Source: JAJDIA01 sp031555735 (GTDB lineage: Bacteria; Bacteroidota; Bacteroidia; Bacteroidales; Tannerellaceae). From it: DNA of 64,000 nucleotides. Shown here one piece after another: positions 14,854 to 24,232 of the stretch. Numbering within the stretch: position 1 is the first letter of the stretch; each line of letters opens with the position of its first letter. Under the pieces are notes generated by a model. That model did no database searches, was not told the DNA's origin, and saw only the letters and a program-made list of their open reading frames with translations. The DNA lies in contig JAVBUE010000020.1 in the NCBI GenBank assembly GCA_031555735.1, positions 1 to 64,000 of the forward strand, given 5' to 3'. Both the position numbers and the translations under genes were made by a program.

Positions 14854-16221
14854 ATGCAAAAGCCTTCCATACCCAAGGGTACCCGTGACTTCTCGCCTGT
14901 AGAAATGGCGAAGCGTAACTATATCTTCAATACAATCCGTGAAGTATTTCACCTGTATGGTTTCCAGCAGATTGAAACACCGGCGATGGAAAACCTCTCC
15001 ACCCTGATGGGAAAATATGGGGAAGAAGGTGACAAATTACTTTTCAAGATATTAAACTCAGGAGACTTTTTCAGTGATGTGTCCGATTCCGAATTAATGG
15101 AAAGGAATACGGCCAGACTGGCAGCCCGGATGTGTGAAAAGGGATTGCGGTATGACCTGACCGTACCCTTTGCCCGCTTTGTGGTGCAGCACCGGAATGA
15201 GATCACATTCCCGTTCAAACGGTATCAGATACAGCCCGTATGGCGTGCCGACCGCCCACAGAAAGGGCGCTACCGCGAATTCTTCCAGTGCGATGCGGAT
15301 GTGGTAGGATCGGATTCGTTGATGAATGAAGTAGAGTTGGTTCAGATCATGGATGAAGTTTTCCGCCGTTTTGGTATCCGGGTGTGTATAAAAATCAACA
15401 ATCGCAAGATTCTGTCGGGTATTGCCGAAGTGATCGGCGAAGCGGATAAAATTGTGGATATTACCGTAGCTATCGATAAACTGGATAAGATCGGGCTGGA
15501 TGGTGTAAACAACGAACTGCGCAGCAAAGAAATATCAGAAGAAGCAATCAAGCAATTACAACCGATTATCTTGCTGGCCGGATCGAATGAAGAGAAACTG
15601 CAACAACTGAAACAGGTATTGGCCGGGTCTGAGATCGGGTTGAAAGGGATTGAAGAGGTTGCCTATGTGCTGGAACGGATCAGATTAACACCCATCCGGG
15701 CTGAACTGGAATTGGATCTGACGTTGGCACGGGGACTGAATTACTATACAGGCGCCATCTTCGAGGTGAAGGCGTTGGATGTACAGATAGGTAGTATTAC
15801 CGGAGGAGGGCGCTATGATAACCTGACGGGCGTATTTGGTATGGAAGGTGTATCAGGTGTGGGCTTCTCGTTTGGTGCGGATCGCATCTTTGATGTGCTG
15901 AACCAGTTGGAACTCTATCCGGCAGACTCGCTGTTGACCACCCAGCTGCTGTTTGTCAACTTCGGGGAGAAAGAAGAAACCTGGATGTTACCTGTTCTTT
16001 CCAACGTCCGCATGGCAGGTATTCGTACCGAATTATTCCCCGAAGCTGCCAAAATGAAAAAACAAATGGGGTATGCGGATGCCAAACAGATTCCTTTTGT
16101 GGCAATTGTTGGCGAATCGGAAATGGAACAAGGGAAAATCAATCTCAAATGTATGCAAACCGGCGAACAGAGATTGGTTACAGTAGAAGAATTGATCAGC
16201 CGGCTTCAATCTGACAAATGA
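14854..16221 (+). CDS. hisS: Histidyl-tRNA synthetase
   Basis: 455 residues. Class II synthetase charging tRNA-His. The motifs are clear: KPSIPKGTRDFSP at the N-terminus, motif 2 in RADRPQKGRYREFFQCD, the His-specific block LARGLNYYTGAIFE, and motif 3 GGGRYDNLTG followed by GVGFSFGADRIFD. A C-terminal anticodon-binding domain (about residues 365-455) is complete. Own -7 box upstream; the next genes are groES-groEL. Confidence 0.96.
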   Translation: MQKPSIPKGTRDFSPVEMAKRNYIFNTIREVFHLYGFQQIETPAMENLSTLMGKYGEEGDKLLFKILNSGDFFSDVSDSELMERNTARLAARMCEKGLRYDLTVPFARFVVQHRNEITFPFKRYQIQPVWRADRPQKGRYREFFQCDADVVGSDSLMNEVELVQIMDEVFRRFGIRVCIKINNRKILSGIAEVIGEADKIVDITVAIDKLDKIGLDGVNNELRSKEISEEAIKQLQPIILLAGSNEEKLQQLKQVLAGSEIGLKGIEEVAYVLERIRLTPIRAELELDLTLARGLNYYTGAIFEVKALDVQIGSITGGGRYDNLTGVFGMEGVSGVGFSFGADRIFDVLNQLELYPADSLLTTQLLFVNFGEKEETWMLPVLSNVRMAGIRTELFPEAAKMKKQMGYADAKQIPFVAIVGESEMEQGKINLKCMQTGEQRLVTVEELISRLQSDK

Positions 16222-16373
16222 TAAACAACTTGTCAGTGCGACCGACATCCTGTCAGTCATCATAAAATAAAAATTCATTTGGCATACTATTCGTTATGCC
16301 TCTAATGCGAACCGCCGTTTTCAGGTGAATAACACGCGACTATTAATAGTATTAACAAATAAAATATCGAAGT
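16222..16373 (+). promoter_or_regulatory. groES leader with direct and inverted repeats
   Basis: The 152-base gap holds a direct repeat of TGTCAGT (around 16231 and 16250) and, nearer groES, an imperfect inverted repeat GGCATA...TATGCC (about 16280-16299). The latter includes TTGGCA, which faintly resembles the -24 half of a sigma-54 promoter, but the -12 half is poor. No TAnnTTTG box is seen, so the chaperonin operon may use another promoter type. Confidence 0.3.
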
Positions 16374-16643
16374 ATGAACATCAAACCATTAGCAGACAGA
16401 GTGCTGATCAAGCCGGCTGCGGCAGAAGAGAAAACAGTAAGTGGAATCATCATTCCCGATTCAGCAAAAGAAAAACCGCTGAAAGGTGAAGTTGTTGCCG
16501 CAGGCAAGGGAACAAAAGATGAAGACATGGTGGTAAAAGCCGGTGATTGCGTATTGTATGGCAAGTATGCCGGAACGGAAATCGAATGGGAAGGTGAAAA
16601 GTACCTGATCATGCGTCAATCTGATATTTTGGCTATTATCTAA
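16374..16643 (+). CDS. groES: Co-chaperonin GroES
   Basis: 89 residues, slightly shorter than E. coli GroES. NIKPLADRVLIKPAAAEE, the mobile loop around residues 18-33 (KTVSGIIIPDSAKEKP) and the roof/base segment VKAGDCVLYGKYAGTEI are all present. It caps the GroEL ring. The stop is 31 bases before groEL, same operon. Confidence 0.97.
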   Translation: MNIKPLADRVLIKPAAAEEKTVSGIIIPDSAKEKPLKGEVVAAGKGTKDEDMVVKAGDCVLYGKYAGTEIEWEGEKYLIMRQSDILAII

Positions 16644-16674
16644 ATTCAGTCACAAAATTTAACTCATAAATAAG

Positions 16675-18315
16675 ATGGCAAAAGAAATTAAATTCAACAT
16701 GGAAGCCCGCGACCTGCTGAAAAAAGGCGTGGACCAATTGGCGGATGCAGTAAAGATCACCCTCGGCCCGAAAGGACGTAACGTGATCATCGAAAAGAAA
16801 TTCGGTGCTCCCCACATCACCAAAGACGGTGTAACGGTTGCGAAAGAAATCGAACTCACCAACCCGTACGAAAACATGGGCGCCCAGTTGGTAAAGGAAG
16901 TAGCCTCTAAAACGAACGACAACGCCGGTGATGGTACGACTACGGCAACCATCCTGGCTCAGTCTATCATCAGCGTAGGGCTGAAGAACGTAACCGCCGG
17001 TGCCAATCCGATGGATCTCAAACGCGGTATCGACAAAGCGGTTGCCAAAGTGGTTGAACACCTTGCCTCACAGGCTGAAGAAGTGGGTAACGACTTGAAG
17101 AAGATTGAAAACGTTGCCAAGATATCTGCCAATGGCGACGAAAGCATCGGTAAGCTGATCGCAGAAGCCATGCAGAAAGTAAAAACAGAAGGCGTGATCA
17201 CCGTGGAAGAAGCCAAAGGTACGGAAACGACTGTGGACGTAGTGGAAGGGATGCAGTTTGACCGTGGGTATATCTCTGCCTACTTCGTGACCGATACGGA
17301 AAAGATGGAAGCCCAGTTGGAAAACCCGTTCATCCTGATCTACGACAAAAAGATCTCCGTTCTGAAAGAGCTGCTTCCTATCCTGGAACAAACGATCCAG
17401 ACAGGCCGTCCGTTGTTGATTATCGCTGAAGATATCGATAGCGAAGCATTAGCTACACTGGTTGTAAACCGTCTGCGTGGTAACCTGAAGATCTGTGCAG
17501 TGAAAGCCCCGGGCTTCGGCGACCGTCGCAAAGCGATGCTGGAAGACATTGCGATCCTGACAGGTGGTTCGGTTATCTCTGAAGAAACCGGTATGAAACT
17601 GGAAGGTGCAACAATGGATATGCTGGGAACAGCTGAAAAGGTTGTAGTGAACAAAGACAATACTACCATCGTTGACGGAGCCGGCAACAAAGAAGGCATC
17701 CAGGCTCGTATCAGCCAGATCAAGGCACAGATGGAAACAACGACATCCGATTACGACAAAGAAAAGCTGCAGGAACGTCTGGCTAAAATGGCAGGTGGTG
17801 TTGCTGTACTGTACGTAGGCGCTCCGTCGGAAGTGGAAATGAAAGAAAAGAAAGACCGTGTGGATGATGCCCTGAGCGCAACACGTGCCGCGATCGAAGA
17901 AGGTACCGTTCCGGGTGGTGGTGTGGCGTATATCCGCGCTATCGAAGCCCTGGAGGACATGAAAGGTGAGACAGAAGATGAAACAACCGGTATCGAGATT
18001 ATCAAACGTGCGATCGAAGAACCGCTTCGTCAGATTGTGGTTAACGCCGGTAAAGAAGGTGCTGTAGTAGCTCAGAAGGTAAAAGAAGGCAAAGGCGACT
18101 ATGGTTATAATGCCCGTACCGATGTATATGAAAACCTGTGTGCTACCGGTGTAATCGACCCGGCTAAAGTAACACGCGTTGCATTGGAAAATGCCGCATC
18201 TATCGCCGGTATGTTCCTCACCACTGAATGTGTGATCGCAGAAAAGAAAGAAGATACTCCCCCGATGCCGATGAATCCGGCAGGAATGGGTGGTGGTATG
18301 GGTGGAATGATGTAA
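16675..18315 (+). CDS. groEL: Chaperonin GroEL
   Basis: 546 residues, full length. ATP-binding motif DGTTTATILAQ, the apical substrate-binding region, and the C-terminal Gly-Met tail (GMGGGMGGMM) are intact. A strong terminator follows. Codon use is of the highly expressed type compared with neighbouring genes (inference from visual impression only). Confidence 0.98.
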   Translation: MAKEIKFNMEARDLLKKGVDQLADAVKITLGPKGRNVIIEKKFGAPHITKDGVTVAKEIELTNPYENMGAQLVKEVASKTNDNAGDGTTTATILAQSIISVGLKNVTAGANPMDLKRGIDKAVAKVVEHLASQAEEVGNDLKKIENVAKISANGDESIGKLIAEAMQKVKTEGVITVEEAKGTETTVDVVEGMQFDRGYISAYFVTDTEKMEAQLENPFILIYDKKISVLKELLPILEQTIQTGRPLLIIAEDIDSEALATLVVNRLRGNLKICAVKAPGFGDRRKAMLEDIAILTGGSVISEETGMKLEGATMDMLGTAEKVVVNKDNTTIVDGAGNKEGIQARISQIKAQMETTTSDYDKEKLQERLAKMAGGVAVLYVGAPSEVEMKEKKDRVDDALSATRAAIEEGTVPGGGVAYIRAIEALEDMKGETEDETTGIEIIKRAIEEPLRQIVVNAGKEGAVVAQKVKEGKGDYGYNARTDVYENLCATGVIDPAKVTRVALENAASIAGMFLTTECVIAEKKEDTPPMPMNPAGMGGGMGGMM

Positions 18316-18332
18316 TCAATGCCCGGCTTAAA

Positions 18333-18367
18333 CAAAAAAGGGTGTCTCGATGGAGGCACCTTTTTTT
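18333..18367 (+). terminator. Rho-independent terminator after groEL
   Basis: Hairpin with arms AAAGGGTGTCTC and GAGGCACCTTT (some wobble pairs) followed by seven T residues. It lies between groEL and the convergent metK and can serve both. Confidence 0.8.
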
Positions 18368-18390
18368 ATTGTACACAGTGAACGAACGGG

Positions 18391-19680
18391 TTATTTCAAT
18401 CCGAACGCTTTCTTGATCTTATCCACGTAATCCAGTTTTTCCCAGGTGAATAGTTCCACGTCGCACGCGATAGGCTTATCGGTATAGCGGGAAGCGAATG
18501 TTTTCGTTACCAACTGCGGCTGACGTCCCATGTGACCATAAGATGCCGTCTCAAAGTAAATCGGATTGCGTAGTTTCAGGCGATCTTCTATGGCTTTGGG
18601 GCGCATATCAAACAGTTCCCATACCCTGGTAGCGATCTCGCTGTCGTTCATCCCCACATGAGAGCGACCAAAGGTATTGACAAAGATATTCATGGGTTTG
18701 GCTACGCCGATGGCATACGATACCTGTACAAGCATTTCATCAGCCACACCGGCCGCCACCATGTTCTTGGCGATATGGCGGGCAGCATAAGCCGCCGAAC
18801 GATCCACTTTGGAAGGATCCTTTCCTGAGAAGGCGCCACCGCCGTGCGCCCCTTTTCCGCCGTAGGTATCGACGATGATCTTCCGCCCAGTCAGGCCGGT
18901 GTCTCCGTGAGGTCCACCGATTACAAACTTACCGGTCGGATTTACGTGATAGATGATATCATCGGTGAATAACGCCTGCACATGCGACGGATACTGTGCT
19001 TTTACACGCGGGATCAGGATGTTTTTCACATCCTTGGCGATCCGTTTCTGCATAGCGATATCGGCTTCTTCCTGGGTAATGCCGGAAGCGAGGATAAACT
19101 CGTCGTGCTGGGTGGAGAGAACGATGGTGTCGATGCGGAGCGGAGTGCCGTTGTCATCGTATTCGATCGTCACCTGGCTCTTGGCATCGGGGCGAAGGTA
19201 GGGCATCAGCGACAGTTCGTTCTTGCGGATAACCGCCAGTTCCTGCAGCAGGCTGTGCGACAGGTCCAATGCCAGCGGCATGTAATTCGCGGTTTCATGG
19301 GTGGCATAGCCGAACATCATACCCTGGTCGCCGGCACCCTGATCATAGGATTCCTTACGTTCGATACCGCGGTTGATATCCGCACTTTGTTCATGGATTG
19401 CTGAAAAGACGCCACACGATTTCGCTTCAAACTGATATTCGCTCTTCGTGTAGCCGATCCGTTCGATCACATGGCGTGCCACTTCCTGCACGTCCACATA
19501 CGCATTTGATTTCACTTCTCCAGCCAGTACAACCTGTCCGGTTGTCACCAACGTTTCGCAAGCAACTTTCGAGCTCGGGTCATAGGCCAGAAACTCATCA
19601 AGCAAAGCATCCGATATCTGGTCGGCTACTTTATCGGGGTGCCCTTCGGACACCGATTCGGAGGTAAATAAATAACTCAT
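18391..19680 (-). CDS. metK: S-adenosylmethionine synthetase
   Basis: 429 residues from ATG at 19680 (MSYLFTSESVSEGHPDK); a 39-residue upstream extension is rejected because the conserved N-terminus begins here. Makes SAM from methionine and ATP. Visible: GHPDK with the catalytic His, GAGDQGMMFGYA, and GGGAFSGKDPSKVDRS with active-site lysines and Asp. Slightly longer than the E. coli enzyme, as usual in Bacteroidota. A leader of about 130 bases lies between the -7 box and the start. Confidence 0.96.
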   Translation of the reverse strand: MSYLFTSESVSEGHPDKVADQISDALLDEFLAYDPSSKVACETLVTTGQVVLAGEVKSNAYVDVQEVARHVIERIGYTKSEYQFEAKSCGVFSAIHEQSADINRGIERKESYDQGAGDQGMMFGYATHETANYMPLALDLSHSLLQELAVIRKNELSLMPYLRPDAKSQVTIEYDDNGTPLRIDTIVLSTQHDEFILASGITQEEADIAMQKRIAKDVKNILIPRVKAQYPSHVQALFTDDIIYHVNPTGKFVIGGPHGDTGLTGRKIIVDTYGGKGAHGGGAFSGKDPSKVDRSAAYAARHIAKNMVAAGVADEMLVQVSYAIGVAKPMNIFVNTFGRSHVGMNDSEIATRVWELFDMRPKAIEDRLKLRNPIYFETASYGHMGRQPQLVTKTFASRYTDKPIACDVELFTWEKLDYVDKIKKAFGLK

Positions 19681-19813
19681 TTCCTTTGTAAGAATTAAAA
19701 CATGAAAGGATGGAGGGAAGGAAATGTGTGCAGAAGCAATCGGCAGGATTGTTTTTAGCATTTTTTTCTGTGGTTGCAAGCATACAAATCTATCCACATC
19801 CCGAATAATGGGG

Positions 19814-19821
19814 CAAAGGTA
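19814..19821 (-). promoter_or_regulatory. -7 promoter box (TACCTTTG) of metK
   Basis: Minus-strand TACCTTTG at the far end of a roughly 130-base leader. I looked for a SAM riboswitch in that leader and did not find a recognisable one. Confidence 0.5.
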
Positions 19822-19889
19822 ACTATTATTTCAAAAAAATGATTGGCTTTGGCGAATATTAACATCCCCCGCACTACTCCTGCTACAAA

Positions 19890-20351
19890 CTATAAGAGAG
19901 CAAGATACAGTTCCCGCATCGTTTTGCCGAGGATGGGATGACGACGGCAGGGTGCTATTTCGGCAAGCGGCTGCACAACGAAGAGCCGCTCCTGCATGAG
20001 AGGATGAGGAAGGGTGAGAAGGGCTGTTCGCATGATAAGGTCGTCATACAGCAAGAGGTCGATATCAATGATACGGTCGTGATACTGTCCATCACTTTTT
20101 TGGAGGCGCCCCATCTCTGTCTCTATCTGGCGGGTGGTGGCAAGCAGGTCTAAAGGATCCAGTTGGGTTTCAAGAATAAGGGCAGCGTTCAGGAAGGTAT
20201 TCTCAGACGTAAAGCCCCACGGTTCCGTTTCATAAAACGATGAAAGCGCCACCACCTCCCCGGCCTTTTCAGCCATAAGCGCGGCAGCCTTGATCAGGTT
20301 GCCGCGCTTATTTCCGATATTGGTACCGATACCGATACAGACCGTTGCCAT
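19890..20351 (-). CDS. folK: HPPK, 6-hydroxymethyl-7,8-dihydropterin pyrophosphokinase
   Basis: 153 residues. Transfers pyrophosphate from ATP to the pterin in folate synthesis. Family marks: IGIGTNIGNKRGNL at the N-terminus, SSFYETEPWG, FLNAALILET, and the magnesium/ATP block DRIIDIDLLLYDD followed by LPHPLMQERLFVVQPLAEI. Last gene of the ftsX-DUF3098-uppP-truB-queA-folK operon, nine bases after queA. Confidence 0.94.
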   Translation of the reverse strand: MATVCIGIGTNIGNKRGNLIKAAALMAEKAGEVVALSSFYETEPWGFTSENTFLNAALILETQLDPLDLLATTRQIETEMGRLQKSDGQYHDRIIDIDLLLYDDLIMRTALLTLPHPLMQERLFVVQPLAEIAPCRRHPILGKTMRELYLALL

Positions 20352-20360
20352 GATCCGCCG

Positions 20361-21410
20361 TTAAATGATCAGCATGGCATCGCCATACGCGCCGAAGCGG
20401 TATTTCTCCTGTACGGCCACCTTGTAGGCCTTCATGATCGTGTCATAACCTCCAAAGGAAGCCGTCATCATCAACAGGGTGGAGAGCGGCATATGGAAGT
20501 TCGTAATCAACCGTGTAGCCACATTGAAGTCATACGGCGGGAAGATAAACTTGTTTGTCCAGCCGGAAAACTCTTTCAGGTGGCCGTCGGTGCTGACGGC
20601 TGTCTCCAGCGCCCGCATCACCGAAGTACCCACGGCGCAAATCTGGCGGCGGGCATCGATCCCCGCATTCACCGTACGCCCCACTGCTTCGCTGATAATC
20701 ATTTGTTCGGAGTCCATCTTATGCTTGGTGAGGTCTTCTACATCTATCTCCCGGAAGTTACCCAGCCCGGAGTGTACGGTTAGGAAAGCGAAACGGCAAT
20801 CCTTGATCTCCAGGCGCTTCATCAACTCGCGACTGAAATGCAGGCCGGCCGCAGGTGCCACTACAGCTCCTTCTTCGCTTGCGAAAATATTCTGGTAACG
20901 ATCTTCATCTTCCGGTTCCACGTCCCGGCTGATATACCGGGGTAGGGGTGTTTCACCCAGGGCGTACAAGGCTTTCTTAAAATCTTCATGATGACCGTCG
21001 TACAGGAATCGGAGTGTACGCCCGCGTGAAGTTGTATTGTCGATCACTTCGGCTACCATCGAATCGTCTTCGCCGAAATACAACTTGTTGCCGATACGTA
21101 TCTTACGTGCCGGATCAACCAACACATCCCACAGGCGGAGGTCGGGGTTGAGTTCACGCAGCAGGAACACTTCAATGCGCGCACCCGTCTTCTCCTTATT
21201 GCCATACAGGCGGGCCGGGAATACGCGGGTGTTATTGAAGACAAAGACATCCCTCTCGCCAAAAAAGTCGAGAATATCCTTAAAGACATGATGTTCGATA
21301 TCGCCGGTTTCGCGATTCACCACCATCATGCGCGACTCGTCCCTGTTCGGCATCGGGTGGAGTGCGATTAATTCGTCGGGCAGGTCAAATTTGAATTTAG
21401 AAAGCTTCAT
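20361..21410 (-). CDS. queA: S-adenosylmethionine:tRNA ribosyltransferase-isomerase
   Basis: 349 residues, full length. Uses SAM as a ribosyl donor to make epoxyqueuosine in tRNA. KFDLPDELIALHP, VFNNTRVFPARL, AAGLHFSRELM, FLTVHSGLGNFREI and the C-terminal NFHMPLSTLLMMTASFGG blocks are all as expected. Thirteen bases downstream of truB in the same operon; both are tRNA modification genes. Confidence 0.96.
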   Translation of the reverse strand: MKLSKFKFDLPDELIALHPMPNRDESRMMVVNRETGDIEHHVFKDILDFFGERDVFVFNNTRVFPARLYGNKEKTGARIEVFLLRELNPDLRLWDVLVDPARKIRIGNKLYFGEDDSMVAEVIDNTTSRGRTLRFLYDGHHEDFKKALYALGETPLPRYISRDVEPEDEDRYQNIFASEEGAVVAPAAGLHFSRELMKRLEIKDCRFAFLTVHSGLGNFREIDVEDLTKHKMDSEQMIISEAVGRTVNAGIDARRQICAVGTSVMRALETAVSTDGHLKEFSGWTNKFIFPPYDFNVATRLITNFHMPLSTLLMMTASFGGYDTIMKAYKVAVQEKYRFGAYGDAMLII

Positions 21411-21423
21411 AGATTATAATCAT

Positions 21424-22131
21424 TTAGTATTCTTTTTCTTCTGTATGGATCTGTTCGTCCAGGAACGTGTCGATCGCTTCCGGCGACATACACATATCCA
21501 GCGTCACATCACCTATCCGCGTACGTTCAAGCGCGGTCAGATGGGCGCCCGAGTGGAGGGCTTCACCGATGTCTCGCGCCAGGGCGCGGATATACGTCCC
21601 TTTGCTGCATACCACCCGTATCCGGATATCGGGCAAACAACAATCCAGGAGCTCCATCTCATCGATCACCAGCGTTTTCGATTTCAGCTCCACCTCTTCG
21701 CCCTTCCGGGCCAGCTCATACGCGCGTTTCCCATCCACTTTACAGGCGGAAAACACCGGTGGCACCTGTTGGATCACGCCGACGAACGACTGCAGGACCG
21801 TCTCCACCTGCTCACGGGTGATATGCTCGTACGGATAGACGGCGTCGATCTCCTTCTCCAGGTCGTACGACGGCGTGGTAGCCCCCAACCGGAGTGTTGC
21901 CACATACTCCTTGGTCTGATACTGAAACTCATCGATCCGCTTAGTAGCCTTACCCGTACACACAATCATCACACCGGTAGCCAGGGGATCCAATGTCCCC
22001 GCATGCCCTACTTTCAATTTCTTCACCTGCACTTTCCGGCATAGCTTATACCGGAATTTATTCACCAGATCGAACGATGTCCACCGAAGCGGTTTATTAA
22101 AATAGAGAACTTCTCCTGCGATAAAATCCAT
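21424..22131 (-). CDS. truB: tRNA pseudouridine-55 synthase TruB
   Basis: 235 residues. Isomerises U55 in the T loop. Catalytic Asp in GHAGTLDPLATGVMIVC (HxGTLDPxATG), KPLRWTSFDLVNKFR, and the GKRAYELARKGEEVELK strand are present. It lacks the long C-terminal PUA extension, as in other Bacteroidota. Start overlaps the uppP stop by one base. Confidence 0.95.
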   Translation of the reverse strand: MDFIAGEVLYFNKPLRWTSFDLVNKFRYKLCRKVQVKKLKVGHAGTLDPLATGVMIVCTGKATKRIDEFQYQTKEYVATLRLGATTPSYDLEKEIDAVYPYEHITREQVETVLQSFVGVIQQVPPVFSACKVDGKRAYELARKGEEVELKSKTLVIDEMELLDCCLPDIRIRVVCSKGTYIRALARDIGEALHSGAHLTALERTRIGDVTLDMCMSPEAIDTFLDEQIHTEEKEY

Positions 22132-22967
22132 TAAATAAGTTGTAAGTTATGCCCGGTCAGCAACATCACCAGGATCACTCCCCCAACAATGATGCGGTAA
22201 TAACCAAAGGCCTTGAATCCATATTTCGTTACGTATCCGATAAAGAAACGGATCGCCAGCAATGCCACGATAAAAGCCACCACATTCCCCAACAGCAACG
22301 CCATGAGGTTTTGGCTGATCACATCAACGCCCGCCGGTTCGAGAAACAACTTCAACAATTTATACGCTGTTGCGGCGAACATGGTGGGCACCGCCAGGAA
22401 GAACGAGAACTCGGCCGCGGCTTTGCGCGACAGTTTCTGCGACATACCCCCCACAATCGTTGCCATCGACCGCGACACCCCGGGTATCATAGCGATACAC
22501 TGGATCAACCCGATCCGGAATGCTTTCTTCTCGGTGATCTTCTCGGTGGCATCGGTACGGTTGAACAGCCGATCCACAAAGAGCATGAATACACCCCCAA
22601 TCACCAGCATCACCGCCACCACCCACACATTTTCCAGCAGGCTGTCGATAAAATCACCGAACAGGAACCCGATCACGGCCGCCGGCATGAAGGCGACGAC
22701 CAGCTTCCAGTAAAAATCAAACTTATACAGGAAACTCTTCCCGTCGGTCACCTTTCCCGGATTCAGCCGGAAGAAACGGTTCCAATACAGGCATACCACC
22801 GACAGGATGGCGCCAAACTGGATGATCACCGTAAAGGCTTTCACGAAGGCTGTACTCTCGATCCCCAGCAAACTCTGGGTGATGATCATGTGGCCGGTCG
22901 AAGAAACAGGCAGAAACTCGGTCAGCCCCTCCACGATCGCCACGATAACGACTTCCAGCGTACTCAT
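22131..22967 (-). CDS. uppP: Undecaprenyl-diphosphate phosphatase UppP/BacA
   Basis: 278 residues with about eight membrane helices. Recycles the lipid carrier for cell-wall synthesis. The two signatures are here: VEGLTEFLPVSSTGHMII (residues about 12-29) and GVSRSMATIVGGM, with the catalytic Glu, Ser and Arg. Membrane protein; overlaps DUF3098 by four bases upstream and truB by one base downstream. Confidence 0.95.
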   Translation of the reverse strand: MSTLEVVIVAIVEGLTEFLPVSSTGHMIITQSLLGIESTAFVKAFTVIIQFGAILSVVCLYWNRFFRLNPGKVTDGKSFLYKFDFYWKLVVAFMPAAVIGFLFGDFIDSLLENVWVVAVMLVIGGVFMLFVDRLFNRTDATEKITEKKAFRIGLIQCIAMIPGVSRSMATIVGGMSQKLSRKAAAEFSFFLAVPTMFAATAYKLLKLFLEPAGVDVISQNLMALLLGNVVAFIVALLAIRFFIGYVTKYGFKAFGYYRIIVGGVILVMLLTGHNLQLI

Positions 22968-23206
22968 TCGCCGTCCTTTTTGTCTTTGCTGTTCCGAAGG
23001 ACGCCTACAATCATCAGGCTGAAACCGATCACGGTCACAATCGGTGCGATCACGATGCGGCGCGTACTGAATATCTCGGGATTAAAAGATACTCCGTCTT
23101 CCGACCCACCTCCACTCATCAACACAAATCCGAGAATGATCACCACCAATGCGGCAATGATCCACAGATAATTCTCCTTACCGAATGCAAAATCCTGTTT
23201 AGCCAT
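22964..23206 (-). CDS. DUF3098 small membrane protein
   Basis: 80 residues with two transmembrane helices (about 14-31 and 52-70) and a Gly-rich loop (SGGGSEDGVSFNPEIFSTRR). The DUF3098 family occurs in Bacteroidota between ftsX and uppP, exactly as here, which suggests a role in envelope assembly or division, but no function is established that I know. Stop overlaps the uppP start by four bases. Confidence 0.85.
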   Translation of the reverse strand: MAKQDFAFGKENYLWIIAALVVIILGFVLMSGGGSEDGVSFNPEIFSTRRIVIAPIVTVIGFSLMIVGVLRNSKDKKDGE

Positions 23207-23224
23207 GCTATTTTCGTTTTTTAT

Positions 23225-24103
23225 TTACATATAATACAACTGGTCGCCTTCCGTACGCAGGTATTTGTTTACGGCCAATATGGTGGCGAAAACGGAAAGC
23301 AGCAGCCCCATCAGGACCACCGAAACACAGACGACCAGCAATGTCTGCAAATCCAGCAACCGGATGAATCCATCCAGCTCGTTTTGCAGGTAGAACAACG
23401 CACCCATCAGCAGCACGATCGCCAGCAACGCCGCCATCATACCGCTTGCCACGTTATACCGGATAAACGGCGCCCGGATAAATCCCGGGGTAGCGCCTAC
23501 CAGCTTCATCGTATGGATCAGGAACCGTTTGGAATAGATCAGCAACCGGATCGTATTCCCGATCAGCACAAAGGAGATGATGGTCAGCATGGCGGCCAGC
23601 GCCAACAGGATCAGTCCTACCCGTGCGATATTCGAATGAACCATTTCCATCATATCCTTACGGTAGAGTAGTTCGGACACGGAGGTATAGGTTTTGATTT
23701 GCCGTTCAATCTGTTGCAGGCTGTCCGGGTTGGCGTATTCCGAGCGGAGCTTTACTTCGATAGACGCTTGCAGGGGGTTGAAGCCGAGGAAGGTTTCCGG
23801 ATCTTCACCCAGTTCTTCTTCCAGCTCTTTGGCGGCCTGTTCCTTGGAGATATATTCGGCCGACTTGATATAGGGAAGTTTAACCAGCTTTTGTTGCATC
23901 CGTTCGATCTCGCCTTCTTTCTGGTTATCTTTCAGAAGGATGGAAAAGGTCATGTTCTCCTTCACATACACAGACAATTTGTTGCCGAGCATCCCCATCA
24001 ACAAAATAAGACCTAACAGGAAAAGAACCAACGAGATACTTATAATAGACGTCAACCGTGAGTGAAAGAAAGTAACCGTACGTACCCTTGTATTATCAGC
24101 CAT
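23225..24103 (-). CDS. ftsX: FtsX-like cell division permease
   Basis: 292 residues. One N-terminal transmembrane helix (about 20-40), a periplasmic domain of about 120 residues with VKLPYIKSAEYISKEQAAKEL, and three C-terminal helices. FtsX with the ATPase FtsE activates peptidoglycan hydrolases at the septum. ftsE is not adjacent, which is usual in Bacteroidota. First gene of a six-gene operon; an imperfectly explained hairpin (GGGGAAG and CTTCCCC arms, 24136-24165) lies in its leader. Confidence 0.92.
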   Translation of the reverse strand: MADNTRVRTVTFFHSRLTSIISISLVLFLLGLILLMGMLGNKLSVYVKENMTFSILLKDNQKEGEIERMQQKLVKLPYIKSAEYISKEQAAKELEEELGEDPETFLGFNPLQASIEVKLRSEYANPDSLQQIERQIKTYTSVSELLYRKDMMEMVHSNIARVGLILLALAAMLTIISFVLIGNTIRLLIYSKRFLIHTMKLVGATPGFIRAPFIRYNVASGMMAALLAIVLLMGALFYLQNELDGFIRLLDLQTLLVVCVSVVLMGLLLSVFATILAVNKYLRTEGDQLYYM

Positions 24104-24232
24104 CAGCCAGTAGCAGTATTACAATTAAATATAGTGGGGAAGAGCCGATAAGACAACACTTCCCCTAAATTTTCTGCAAAATAACGAATAAAATACGTAT
24201 TCAGGTCAGAATCTTCCTGTAATTACAATAAT

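Noticed and set aside
16276..16300. Sigma-54 promoter for groES
   Set aside because: Only the TTGGCA half fits; the -12 half has two of four bases.
19681..19813. SAM riboswitch in the metK leader
   Set aside because: I could not find the conserved stems or bulge sequences of the SAM classes I know; leader length alone is no evidence.
22149..23171. His/Arg-rich plus-strand frame opposite uppP and DUF3098
   Set aside because: Antisense shadow; composition is that of a complement of membrane-protein codons.
24136..24165. Hairpin in the ftsX leader as a terminator of miaB
   Set aside because: The stem is good but no T-run follows on the minus strand, and ftsX is close downstream; left unassigned.
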